DNA of 8,416 nt from Paracoccaceae bacterium (GCA_027030435.1 JALVEX010000335.1:1-8416); one strand, 5' to 3'; shown: positions 1 through 6,864, numbered from the stretch's first letter. Program-made: numbers and translations. The notes: generated by a model not told the origin, from the letters alone.

Positions 1-1091
1 CCCGGATTCTTCTCATAGAAGCCTTGCGACTTGGAAAGCTCGTAGGCGGCGGTGGTGATCGGAACATAGCCGGTTTCCTGATGCCACCAGGCCTGCACCT
101 CGGGGGTGGAGAGATAGGCGAGGAACTGGGCCGCGCCCTTGTATTGCTCGTCCGACTTGCCCGAAAGAACCCAGAGCGTGGCGCCGCCGATGATCGAGTT
201 CTGCGGCTTGTCGCGCACGGCGGTGTCAAGCGGCAGCATCGTCTGGCCGAAGTTGAACTTGGCCTGTGCCTTGATCGAGCCGTAATAGGCGGAGGAATTG
301 ATCCACATGCCGCATTCGCCGTTGGTGAACATGGGCAGGCTGTCGCCGCGCCGGCCGCCATATTTGAACAGCTTGGCGCTCTGCCAGTCGGCGATCTGCT
401 GCAGGCGGTTTTCCACCGCGTCATTGTTGAACACCAGCTCCGCATCGAAGCCCGCGAAGCCGTTTTCCTTCGTGGCGAAGGGAAGATCATGCCAGGCGGA
501 ATAGTTCTCCAGCATCACCCAGCTCTGCCAGCCGAAGGAGAAGCCGCATTCCATGCCGTTCGCCACCAGCTTTTCGCTGGCATCCTTCACCTCGTCCCAT
601 GTCGTGGGCACCTTGGCGCCGGCGGCATCGAGGGCGTCCTTGTTGTACCACAGCACAGGGGTGGAGCTGTTGAACGGCATCGAGAGAAGCTTGCCATCGG
701 GCGTCTGATAGTAGGAGATCACGGCGGGCAGATAACCCGACTTGTCAAACGGGGTGCCGGTATCGGCCATCAGATCTTCCACCGGATAGATCGCGCCCTT
801 GGCGGCCATCATCGTGGCGGTGCCAACCTCGAACACCTGCACGATCGTCGGCTGCTTCTTCGCGCGGAAGGCAGCGATCGCGGCGGTCATGGTTTCGGTG
901 TAATTGCCCTTGTAGACGGGCACCACCTTGTAATCCGATTGCGTTGCGTTGAAATCCTCGGCGATCTTGTTGACCCGCTCGCCATTGGTGCCACCCATCG
1001 CGTGCCACCACTGGATCTCGGTCACGGCGCCCGCGGCGGTGGCAAAGCCCACCGCCCCGGCAATCATGGCCCCAAATACTGTGTGTTTCAT
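1..1091 (-). CDS. ugpB: UgpB, sn-glycerol-3-phosphate ABC transporter substrate-binding protein (C-terminus cut by window edge)
   Basis: Periplasmic binding protein that captures sn-glycerol-3-phosphate or its diesters and delivers it to the UgpAEC importer. I translated the minus strand from ATG at 1091: 363 complete codons are open to the left edge. Residues 1-22 form a signal peptide (MKHT, then a hydrophobic Ala/Gly-rich stretch, likely cut after AGA). The mature protein begins VTEIQWWHAMGG. Blocks typical of UgpB follow in order: VYKGNYTETM, QVFEVGTATMM, MPFNSSTPVLWYNKDA, GMECGFSFGWQSW, ENYSAWHDLPFATKENGF, NSIIGGATLWVLSGK and TGYVPITTAAYELSKSQGFY. E. coli UgpB has about 438 residues, so roughly 70-75 are missing at the left. 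A strong GGGAGG ribosome site lies 9 bases before the ATG (1101-1106). The gene is divergent from the LysR gene, and the rest of the ugp operon should lie further left, outside the window. The family assignment is firm; the exact ligand is inferred. Confidence 0.95.
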   Translation of the reverse strand, partial: MKHTVFGAMIAGAVGFATAAGAVTEIQWWHAMGGTNGERVNKIAEDFNATQSDYKVVPVYKGNYTETMTAAIAAFRAKKQPTIVQVFEVGTATMMAAKGAIYPVEDLMADTGTPFDKSGYLPAVISYYQTPDGKLLSMPFNSSTPVLWYNKDALDAAGAKVPTTWDEVKDASEKLVANGMECGFSFGWQSWVMLENYSAWHDLPFATKENGFAGFDAELVFNNDAVENRLQQIADWQSAKLFKYGGRRGDSLPMFTNGECGMWINSSAYYGSIKAQAKFNFGQTMLPLDTAVRDKPQNSIIGGATLWVLSGKSDEQYKGAAQFLAYLSTPEVQAWWHQETGYVPITTAAYELSKSQGFYEKNP

Positions 1092-1212
1092 CTTTTCCAG
1101 CCTCCCGGTTTTCATTGCAGACATCCTGCGGCAAGGGCCGACGGCAGCCATTCCCGTTGCAGCGGCCAGCTTGCCCCGATGCTACAAAAACATGCAACAC
1201 CCCATAATTCAA

Positions 1213-1230
1213 TTGAAAGTTTCACGACAG
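1213..1230 (-). promoter_or_regulatory. Candidate Pho box (PhoB site) upstream of ugpB
   Basis: Read on the minus strand, this is CTGTCGT-GAAA-CTTTCAA: two 7-base direct-repeat units separated by 4 bases. The enterobacterial Pho box is CTGTCAT, four A/T-rich bases, CTGTCAY; by my count 14 of 18 positions agree. It faces ugpB, 122 bases before its ATG. ugp operons are established PhoB targets in E. coli, which raises the prior. I see no good -10 at the usual 10-11 bases downstream, so the transcription start is unknown. The same bases include the -35 hexamer of the LysR-gene promoter on the other strand. Confidence 0.55.
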
Positions 1231-1240
1231 AAAATATAAC
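1213..1240 (+). promoter_or_regulatory. Sigma70-like promoter for the LysR-type regulator gene
   Basis: TTGAAA (1213-1218) and TATAAC (1235-1240) are separated by 16 bases inside the only clearly AT-rich part of the divergent region. Each hexamer is close to consensus. Transcription would start near 1247, giving a leader of about 34 bases to the ATG at 1281. The -35 overlaps the candidate Pho box and the -10 overlaps the palindrome at 1236-1250, so binding at either site could block this promoter. Confidence 0.5.
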
Positions 1241-1250
1241 ATCACGTTAT
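1236..1250. promoter_or_regulatory. LysR-type regulator box (T-N11-A palindrome)
   Basis: ATAAC-ATCAC-GTTAT is a perfect 5-base inverted repeat around a 5-base spacer. It contains the T-N11-A arrangement typical of LysR-family recognition sites (T1237, A1249). It lies 30 bases before the LysR gene start and overlaps its -10, the usual place for negative autoregulation. It is also far enough upstream of ugpB to act as an activation site for that gene. The match is seen directly; binding by the neighbouring regulator is inferred. Confidence 0.55.
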
Positions 1251-1280
1251 GCCTCGACACCCCGAAAACCCATGTGACAC

Positions 1281-2192
1281 ATGAAGATCCGCCTGCGTCA
1301 GCTCGAAGCCTTCCGCGCCGTGGCCCGCACGGGAAGTTATACCCGCGCCGCCGAATCCCTCGGCATATCCCAGCCTGCGGTCAGCCGTCTGCTCGGGCAT
1401 TTCTCCGAAACGGTGGGATTCGAGCTTTTTCACCGTAAGGAGGGCCGCCTCGTGCCGAGCCAGGAGGCGCGCTATCTGCTGAGCGAGGTGGACCGCCTGC
1501 TCGAAAGCCTCCATCACATCGAGGAACTCACCAAGGACATCACCAACCGCAAGGCGGGGCATCTGCGCATTGCCTGCCTGCCGGGCTTCGCCACCAGCCA
1601 TCTGCCGCGCGTGCTGGCCGATTTCCTCAGGCCCCGCCCCGGCGTTACCGTGACGCTCGAACCCGATCGCCCCGAGCGCATCCTCGAATGGATCATCGGC
1701 GAGCAGTATGATTTCGGCATCACCGACGGCTTCACCGGCCATCCTGCCGTCGAGAGCGAAACGCTGGCGATGCGCACCGTCTGCATCATGCCCGCCGGCC
1801 ACAGGCTGGCCGCGCTCGCCGAGGTTGCCCCCGAGGATATCGCCGGCGAGGGCCTGATCCACACGCGGCGCGACAGCCCCTTCTTCCGCGATCTCGAAAG
1901 CCTGTTTCAGCGCCGCGGCGTGGCGCTGAATTCGCTCGTGGAGGTGCGCCAGTTCACCGCCGCCTGCATGCTGGTGGCCGAGGGGATCGGCGTTTCGGTG
2001 GTGAGCGAGATGGATGCCCACGCCTACCGGGAATGCGGCAGCGGTCCGGGGCTTGTGATGCGCCCCTTCACCCCCGCCCTGCCCCACCGCCTCACCCTCC
2101 TGCAGCCGACCATGACCCCGGTTTCCATGATCACGCTGGAATTCCGCGATGCCTTCCGTGAAAGCCTCACGCCCTTCCTGCTGAAGGGCTGA
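1281..2192 (+). CDS. LysR-family transcriptional regulator
   Basis: A 303-residue LysR-type regulator, the usual length for the family. Residues 1-60 are the winged helix-turn-helix, with the classic core RTGSYTRAAESLGISQPAVSR at about 16-36, followed by FELFHRKEGRLVPSQEAR. The linker helix runs to about residue 90. The remainder is the periplasmic-binding-protein-like effector domain, beginning at about GHLRIACLPGFATSHLPRVL. The start at 1281 gives the standard MKIRLRQLEAFRAVARTGSY opening, but no clear Shine-Dalgarno precedes it (GTGACAC lies directly upstream). It is divergent from ugpB and separated from it by a 189-base control region, so ugpB is its most likely target. The effector cannot be told from sequence; glycerol-3-phosphate or a related metabolite is only a guess from context. 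Confidence 0.93.
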   Translation: MKIRLRQLEAFRAVARTGSYTRAAESLGISQPAVSRLLGHFSETVGFELFHRKEGRLVPSQEARYLLSEVDRLLESLHHIEELTKDITNRKAGHLRIACLPGFATSHLPRVLADFLRPRPGVTVTLEPDRPERILEWIIGEQYDFGITDGFTGHPAVESETLAMRTVCIMPAGHRLAALAEVAPEDIAGEGLIHTRRDSPFFRDLESLFQRRGVALNSLVEVRQFTAACMLVAEGIGVSVVSEMDAHAYRECGSGPGLVMRPFTPALPHRLTLLQPTMTPVSMITLEFRDAFRESLTPFLLKG

Positions 2193-2209
2193 GTGCGCCA
2201 TCTGCCCCA

Positions 2210-2238
2210 TTGCGAAGCCGTGCCCCACCTGCTCTAAT
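2210..2238 (+). promoter_or_regulatory. Sigma70-like promoter for parE
   Basis: TTGCGA (2210-2215) and TCTAAT (2233-2238) have an ideal 17-base spacer. They sit just after the LysR stop at 2192. Transcription would begin near 2245, leaving about 28 bases of leader before ATG 2273. If real, it rules out the upstream in-frame start candidates TTG 2210 and ATG 2237, because both would lie outside the transcript. Confidence 0.5.
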
Positions 2239-2272
2239 GGCGGGCAAAGAAGAAACGAAAAGAGCAGCCACC

Positions 2273-4246
2273 ATGCCCGCCGATGATCTTCTGATGGGAA
2301 ACGAGCCCGCAAAAGGCGCCAGCGATTACGATGCTTCCTCCATCCAGGTGCTGGAAGACATGGAGCACGTGCGCCTGCGCCCCGGCATGTATATCGGCGG
2401 CACGGACGAGCGCGCCTATCACCACCTCGTGGCCGAGATCATCGATAACGCGATGGACGAGGCGGTGGCCGGCCACGCCAGCCGCATCGAGGTGGAGTTG
2501 CACGCGGACGGCTCGGTAACGGTGCGCGACAACGGCCGCGGCATCCCCATCGACCCCCACCCCAAGGATCCTTCGAAAACCGCGCTCGAGATCATCTTCT
2601 GCACCCTGAACGCGGGCGGCAAGTTCTCCGGCGATGCCTATCAGACATCGGGCGGCCTGCATGGCGTCGGCTCTTCGGTGGTGAACGCGCTTTCCGATTA
2701 CCTGCGGGTGGAAGTGGCGCGCAACCGCGAGCTTTACGCGATGGAATTTTCCCGCGGCATCCCGAAAGGCCCCTTGCAGAAGATCGGCGCGGCGCCCAAC
2801 CGGCGCGGCACCTCCGTCACCTTCCACCCGGACCCGGAGATCTTCGGCAAGATCCGCTTCAGGCCGGCCCGCCTCTTCAGGATGGCGCGCTCCAAGGCCT
2901 TTCTCTTTTCCGGGGTGGAAATCCGCTGGAAAAGCGCGATCGATGATGGAGAAACCCCGCGCGAGGCCGTCTTCCACTTCCCCGGCGGGCTTGCCGATTA
3001 CCTGAAGGAAACCCTCGGCGAAGCGGCCACCTATGCCGATCAGCCCTTCGCCGGCAAGGTCGATTTCCGCGAGAAATTCGGCGTGCCCGGCTCCGTGGAA
3101 TGGGCGATCAACTGGACGCCCGCGCGCGATGGCTTCATCCAGAGCTACTGCAACACCGTGCCCACCCCCGAGGGCGGCACCCATGAAAGCGGCTTCTGGG
3201 CGGCGATCCTGAAGGGCATCCGCGCCTATGGCGAGCTTGTCAACAATCGCAAGGCCGGCCAGATCACCCGCGAAGACATGCAGGCCGGCGGCTGCGCGCT
3301 GCTTTCCGTTTTCATCCGCGAGCCCGAGTTCGTCGGCCAGACGAAGGATCGCCTCGCCACCACCGAGGCCCAGCGCATGGTGGAAAACGCCGTGCGCGAT
3401 CACTTCGACAACTGGCTCGCCGCCGACAGGAAGGCCGCCGGCGCCATCCTCGATTATCTCGTGCTGCGCGCCGAGGAACGCCTGCGCCGGCGCAGGGAAA
3501 AGGAAACCCAGCGCAAATCCGCCACCCGCAAGCTGCGTCTGCCCGGAAAGCTCGTGGATTGCTCGGCGAAAACGCGCGAGGGCACGGAGCTTTTCATCGT
3601 CGAGGGCGACAGCGCCGGCGGCAGCGCCAAGATGGCGCGCGACCGCACCACCCAGGCCCTTCTGCCGCTTCGCGGAAAGATCCTCAACGTGCTCGGCGCG
3701 GCAAGCGCCAAGCTCACCACCAATGCCGAGATTTCCGATCTCTGCCAGGCGCTTGGCGTCGGCATGGGCGCGAAGTTCAACATCGATGATCTGCGCTACG
3801 AGAAGATCATCATCATGACGGATGCGGATGTGGACGGCGCCCATATCGCCTCGCTGCTGATGACCTTCTTCTTCACCCAGATGCGCCCGCTCATCGATCA
3901 GGGCCACCTCTACCTCGCCTGCCCGCCGCTTTACCGCCTCACGCAGGGGGCCAAGCGGGTTTATGTGGCGGATGACGCGGAGAAGGAGCGCGTGCTGGCC
4001 GAGGGCCTCGGCGGCAAGGGCAAGATCGACGTGCAGCGTTTCAAGGGCCTTGGCGAGATGGACGCCAAGGATCTGAAGGAAACCACCATGAACCCGGCCA
4101 CGCGCAAGCTGATCCGGGTGACGATCGACGAGGACGAGCCGGGCGAAACCGCCGATCTGGTGGAGCGGCTGATGGGCAAGAAGCCGGAAAAGCGCTTCGA
4201 ATACATCCAGCAGAACGCCCGCTTCGTGGAGGAGCTGGATGTCTGA
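2273..4246 (+). CDS. parE: ParE, DNA topoisomerase IV subunit B
   Basis: ATPase subunit of topoisomerase IV, which with ParC decatenates replicated chromosomes. It has 657 residues from ATG 2273, the normal length for ParE and shorter than most GyrB proteins. The GHKL ATPase fold shows VRLRPGMYIGG (33-43), EIIDNAMDEA (55-64, catalytic Glu55 and Mg-binding Asn59), DNGRGIP (86-92) and GGLHGVGSSVVNALS (127-141). The transducer domain contains the QTKDRL motif. The TOPRIM domain carries EGDSAGG (444-450, catalytic Glu444) and DADVDG (517-522), with PLRGKILNV between them. The C-terminus has the QRFKGLGEMD motif. I chose ATG 2273 (MPADDLL) because relatives open similarly, a purine-rich AAAAGAG lies 8 bases upstream, and the promoter at 2210-2238 excludes earlier starts. 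Its end overlaps the next gene by 8 bases. parC is not in the window. Confidence 0.95.
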   Translation: MPADDLLMGNEPAKGASDYDASSIQVLEDMEHVRLRPGMYIGGTDERAYHHLVAEIIDNAMDEAVAGHASRIEVELHADGSVTVRDNGRGIPIDPHPKDPSKTALEIIFCTLNAGGKFSGDAYQTSGGLHGVGSSVVNALSDYLRVEVARNRELYAMEFSRGIPKGPLQKIGAAPNRRGTSVTFHPDPEIFGKIRFRPARLFRMARSKAFLFSGVEIRWKSAIDDGETPREAVFHFPGGLADYLKETLGEAATYADQPFAGKVDFREKFGVPGSVEWAINWTPARDGFIQSYCNTVPTPEGGTHESGFWAAILKGIRAYGELVNNRKAGQITREDMQAGGCALLSVFIREPEFVGQTKDRLATTEAQRMVENAVRDHFDNWLAADRKAAGAILDYLVLRAEERLRRRREKETQRKSATRKLRLPGKLVDCSAKTREGTELFIVEGDSAGGSAKMARDRTTQALLPLRGKILNVLGAASAKLTTNAEISDLCQALGVGMGAKFNIDDLRYEKIIIMTDADVDGAHIASLLMTFFFTQMRPLIDQGHLYLACPPLYRLTQGAKRVYVADDAEKERVLAEGLGGKGKIDVQRFKGLGEMDAKDLKETTMNPATRKLIRVTIDEDEPGETADLVERLMGKKPEKRFEYIQQNARFVEELDV

Positions 4247-4784
4247 GGAAGGGCGCTTCCTCTATTTCGCCTACGGCTCCAACATGCTTCCCGCCCGACT
4301 CATTGCGCGCTGCCCCTCCGCGCGCCCCCTCGGGCCCACCCGCCTCGCCCATCATGCACTTGCCTTCACCAAGCCGGGGCGCGACGGCTCCGCCAAGGCA
4401 ACCATCACCCCCCGCCCCGGCGCCCATGTGCCCGGTGCGCTGTTTCTTCTCGCCAACCAGGACGCGGAAAGCCTCGATCGCGCCGAAGGGCTCGGGAAGG
4501 GCTATGACAGGGTCACCGTCACCCTCCCCGATCCGCTGAGCGCCGCACTTCGCGAGGCCCAGACCTATATCGCCACGGCACCGCGCGAAGGCCTCATCGC
4601 CTTTGACTGGTATCTCGCCCTGGTGATCGCCGGGCGGCGCCATTTCGCCCTGCCCACGGATGATCTCTCGGAGATCCCCTGGCAGCGCGATCCCCTGCCC
4701 GAGAGGCCGGCGCGGCGCGAAGGCATCAGAGCCCTCGAAGCCGCCGGCCTGCACCGCTGGGAGGCGATTCTTCCCCCGGGCTGA
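4239..4784 (+). CDS. Gamma-glutamylcyclotransferase-like (GGCT/AIG2 fold) protein
   Basis: A 181-residue cytoplasmic protein of the GGCT-like superfamily. Members release 5-oxoproline from gamma-glutamyl dipeptides or gamma-glutamylamines. The diagnostic YGSN loop is at residues 12-15 (FLYFAYGSNML), and the catalytic Glu is best assigned to E83 in LDRAEGLGKGYDR. The conserved DWYLALVIAGRRHFALP segment (123-139) also fits the family. The extra C-terminal tail after about residue 145 is ordinary. ATG 4239 lies within the end of parE (ATGTCTGA overlap, 8 bases), with GGAGGAG 4 bases upstream at 4228-4234, so translation is probably coupled to parE. The substrate is not predictable. No functional link between cyclotransferase activity and topoisomerase IV is established; the pairing may simply reflect operon packing. 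Confidence 0.88.
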   Translation: MSEEGRFLYFAYGSNMLPARLIARCPSARPLGPTRLAHHALAFTKPGRDGSAKATITPRPGAHVPGALFLLANQDAESLDRAEGLGKGYDRVTVTLPDPLSAALREAQTYIATAPREGLIAFDWYLALVIAGRRHFALPTDDLSEIPWQRDPLPERPARREGIRALEAAGLHRWEAILPPG

Positions 4785-4836
4785 GATCACACGGATGTCG
4801 GTTTTCCGCTCATTTCCCCGCATGGCATTGCGCCGG

Positions 4837-4865
4837 TTGAAATCAAGCGGCGTAAAGGCTTTAAT
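4837..4865 (+). promoter_or_regulatory. Sigma70-like promoter for the DedA/ATP-grasp operon
   Basis: TTGAAA (4837-4842) and TTTAAT (4860-4865) are separated by exactly 17 bases in the 112-base gap after the cyclotransferase gene. The predicted start near 4872 leaves about 25 bases before ATG 4897. This suggests that the three downstream genes form their own transcription unit instead of only reading through from parE. I see no terminator in the gap, so read-through is also possible. Confidence 0.55.
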
Positions 4866-4896
4866 TCACCTCAAGCAGCCGTGAAACGGGCCCGAC

Positions 4897-5538
4897 ATGA
4901 GCGAAACAACCACCCTGGGAAACTGGCTCACCGCGGCAATCCATGATCCCTGGATGCAGGCGGGGCTGATCGTTATCGGAACATTCATCCTCGAAGATGC
5001 GACCACGATCCTCGCCGCCATCATGGTGGCCGACGGCATCGTGCCCCTCGCTGCGGCGCTCGGCGGGCTTTATGCGGGTGTGATCCTCGGCGATCTCGGG
5101 CTCTATGGGCTCGGCCGCCTCGCCGCGGGCAACGGGCGGGGCGATAGATACGGCCGCCACCGCCTGTTGGCGCCTTTCAGGATCTGGCTCGATGCCCGCC
5201 TGATCCTCACCGTTTTCGCGGTGCGCTTCATTCCGGGGCTGCGCCTGCCCACCTATACCGCCTCCGGCTTCTTCCGCCTGCATTTCCCCCGCTTCGCCAT
5301 GACGGTGATCGCCGCCACGACGATCTGGACAACCCTCCTCTTCCTCGGCTCCTGGCATTTCGGGGCCGCCACCGCCGAAAGCCTCGGCCCCTGGCGCTGG
5401 GCGATCGGGCTCGGGATTGCCGGGCTGATCTTCCTGATCGGACGCGCCAATGCGGGCAAATTTGCGCCGGACGGCAGAGAGGGCGCGCCCGATACGCAAG
5501 AAAAACCTCGTATTTCTGACAGGGACATTGAAAAATGA
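4897..5538 (+). CDS. DedA-family (SNARE-associated/VTT domain) inner-membrane protein
   Basis: A 213-residue polytopic membrane protein of the DedA family. Members are linked to membrane homeostasis, proton-dependent transport and, in recent work, flipping of lipid carriers or phospholipids. Hydrophobic segments are visible at about 20-45, 48-74, 100-122, 132-156 and 167-183. Key DedA features are present: the acidic pair E33-D34 in FILEDATTILAA, D66 in GVILGDLGLYGLGR, and the arginine motif AVRFIPGLRLPTY with R110 and R116. These match residues essential in E. coli YqjA/YghB. The hydrophilic tail (184-213) is poorly conserved. The start at 4897 has no strong Shine-Dalgarno; ACGGG is the nearest. 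Its stop overlaps the next start (ATGA at 5535-5538), indicating coupled translation with the ATP-grasp gene. The transported substrate is unknown. Confidence 0.88.
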   Translation: MSETTTLGNWLTAAIHDPWMQAGLIVIGTFILEDATTILAAIMVADGIVPLAAALGGLYAGVILGDLGLYGLGRLAAGNGRGDRYGRHRLLAPFRIWLDARLILTVFAVRFIPGLRLPTYTASGFFRLHFPRFAMTVIAATTIWTTLLFLGSWHFGAATAESLGPWRWAIGLGIAGLIFLIGRANAGKFAPDGREGAPDTQEKPRISDRDIEK

Positions 5539-6668
5539 CATTCAGACCGGAAACCTCGGGCGACATCCGCCGCTTGCGTCACCCCAAGGGCCCGGAGCGC
5601 CAGCTCTCATGGTTCGAAACCGCCCCCGCCTTTCTCTTCTATCTGCCGGTGGCCGCCTGGTGGGGGCTTCTTTCCCTGCGCTACCTGAGCCCCACCCTGC
5701 CAACTCTCGCCAATCCCTCCATCCAGGCCGGCGGGCTTTGCGGCGAAAGCAAATCTGCCGTGCTTGATCTCCTCGGCCCCATGGGGCGGCGCCATCTGGC
5801 CCGCTTCACCACCATCAGGCGGCCCGGGAACACGGCGTCGCGCAGGATCGCCGACAGGCTGGAAAAGCGCATGGAGGCCGCCGGGATAAGCTATCCCGTC
5901 GTCGCCAAGCCCGATATCGGGCGCAACGGCCGTGGGGTGAAGCTGGTATCCGGCCGCGATGAACTCATCGAGTATATCGCCGGTTTTCCCGCCGGGCTGC
6001 GCCTCATGGTGCAGGAACTGGCCACGGAGAAGGGGGAGGCGGGCATCTTCTGGGTGCGCGAACCGGGCGCAGCACAGGGGCGGATCACATCGGTTACGCT
6101 CAAATTCTTCCCAAGCGTCACAGGCGATGGCCGCTCCACACTGCGCGAGCTCATCCTCGCTGATCCGCGCGCCGGACAGGTTTCGCATTTCTACCTGCCG
6201 CGTTTTCGCGACCGGCTCGAAACGATCCTGCCGGCGGGCGAGGAATTCCCGCTCGTCTTCACCGGCAATCACTGCCAGGGCGCGATCTTCCGCAACGGGG
6301 AAGCGCATGTCACCGAAGCCCTGACCCGCCGCATCGGCGCCATCGCCGGGGAAATCGAGGGCTTCCATTTCGGCCGTTTCGATATCCGCTACGAAAGCCT
6401 CGAAGCGCTGGAGCGCGGCGAGGGCTTCACCATCATCGAGCTCAACGGAACCGGCAGCGAATCCACCCATATCTGGGACGCCGGCATGTCGCTGCGCGGC
6501 GCCTACAGGGCACTTTTCTCGCAGGTCTCGACGGCCTTCCGGATCGGCGCCGAGAACCGGCGGCGCCACAAGCTGAAGCCGACCCCGCCGATCGAACTGC
6601 TGCGCCTGTATTTCGGCGAGCTGTCCCTCATGCGCCGCTATCCCGAGCAGGGCGGGATCGGATCGTGA
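5535..6668 (+). CDS. ATP-grasp ligase with N-terminal membrane segment
   Basis: A 377-residue ATP-grasp enzyme. The family activates a carboxylate as acyl phosphate and joins it to an amine or similar nucleophile. The ATP-binding Lys lies in VVAKPDIGRNGRGVKLV (122-138, K125). E161 in VQELATEKGEAG is the probable hinge residue, and GRFDIRY (280-286, D283) and IIELNGTGSE (300-309, E302 and N304) supply the metal ligands. The N-terminus is distinctive: a hydrophobic, aromatic segment at about 29-50 (APAFLFYLPVAAWWGLLSL), then LPTLANPSIQAGGLCGESKS (55-74), which looks like a conserved substrate or domain-docking region. It is likely anchored to the inner membrane, with the catalytic domain in the cytoplasm. 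It resembles D-Ala-D-Ala ligase or carboxylate-amine ligase folds, but no specific substrate motif is recognisable. It overlaps the genes on both sides by 4 bases. The reaction class is solid; the substrates are unknown. Confidence 0.85.
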   Translation: MTFRPETSGDIRRLRHPKGPERQLSWFETAPAFLFYLPVAAWWGLLSLRYLSPTLPTLANPSIQAGGLCGESKSAVLDLLGPMGRRHLARFTTIRRPGNTASRRIADRLEKRMEAAGISYPVVAKPDIGRNGRGVKLVSGRDELIEYIAGFPAGLRLMVQELATEKGEAGIFWVREPGAAQGRITSVTLKFFPSVTGDGRSTLRELILADPRAGQVSHFYLPRFRDRLETILPAGEEFPLVFTGNHCQGAIFRNGEAHVTEALTRRIGAIAGEIEGFHFGRFDIRYESLEALERGEGFTIIELNGTGSESTHIWDAGMSLRGAYRALFSQVSTAFRIGAENRRRHKLKPTPPIELLRLYFGELSLMRRYPEQGGIGS

Positions 6669-6841
6669 TCCTGTTTGCCATACCCATGGGCTTCATCTTT
6701 GCCGTTCTCGCCGTTGGCTATTGCAAGATCATGCGCCATGATCTGGAACGGGCAAAACCGGTGATCATGATGTCAGCCCTGGCCGGTTTTCTGCTCGGGG
6801 CCGCCACCCCGCTGTTTCTGGGCGAAATTCTGCTGCGCTGA
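6665..6841 (+). CDS. Small two-helix membrane protein (58 residues, GTG start)
   Basis: A 58-residue ORF that begins with GTG at 6665 inside the stop of the ATP-grasp gene (GTGA overlap). I do not recognise a family. The protein is MILFAIPMGFIFAVLAVGYC as its first helix (about residues 2-20), a short charged loop KIMRHDLERAKP (21-32), then a second helix VIMMSALAGFLLGAATPLFL (33-52) ending EILLR. The two-helix hairpin with a mostly basic loop suggests an integral membrane protein with the loop in the cytoplasm. Evidence that it is real: the 4-base overlap repeats the junction style of the preceding gene pair, the coding frame stays open until TGA 6839-6841, and the only strong hairpin in the area follows directly after it. 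It could be a subunit or stabiliser of the DedA/ATP-grasp pair. Gene callers may miss it because it is short and starts with GTG. Confidence 0.65.
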   Translation: MILFAIPMGFIFAVLAVGYCKIMRHDLERAKPVIMMSALAGFLLGAATPLFLGEILLR

Positions 6842-6864
6842 CGGCCCTGAGAATCAGACTCGAA

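Noticed and set aside
1179..1184. TAGCAT on the minus strand as a -10 element for ugpB
   Set aside because: No acceptable -35 is at the right distance and it does not sit 10-11 bases from the Pho-box-like site, so the evidence is too weak to annotate.
24..1277. Long plus-strand reading frame of 417 codons opposite ugpB
   Set aside because: It is the complement of an unmistakable UgpB coding sequence. Its translation is low-complexity Gly/His/Arg-rich with no recognisable domain, and it runs through the divergent promoter region.
1242..2312. Minus-strand frame of 356 codons opposite the LysR gene
   Set aside because: It is antisense to a full-length LysR protein, compositionally odd, and crosses both flanking promoters.
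2234..3907. Long minus-strand reading frame of 557 codons opposite parE
   Set aside because: It is a shadow of the high-GC third-position bias of parE. The protein is Ala/Gly/His-rich with no motifs, whereas the plus strand carries all ParE motifs.
5607..6569. Minus-strand frame of 320 codons opposite the ATP-grasp gene
   Set aside because: It is a shadow frame; the plus strand has a complete set of ATP-grasp residues and coupled neighbours.
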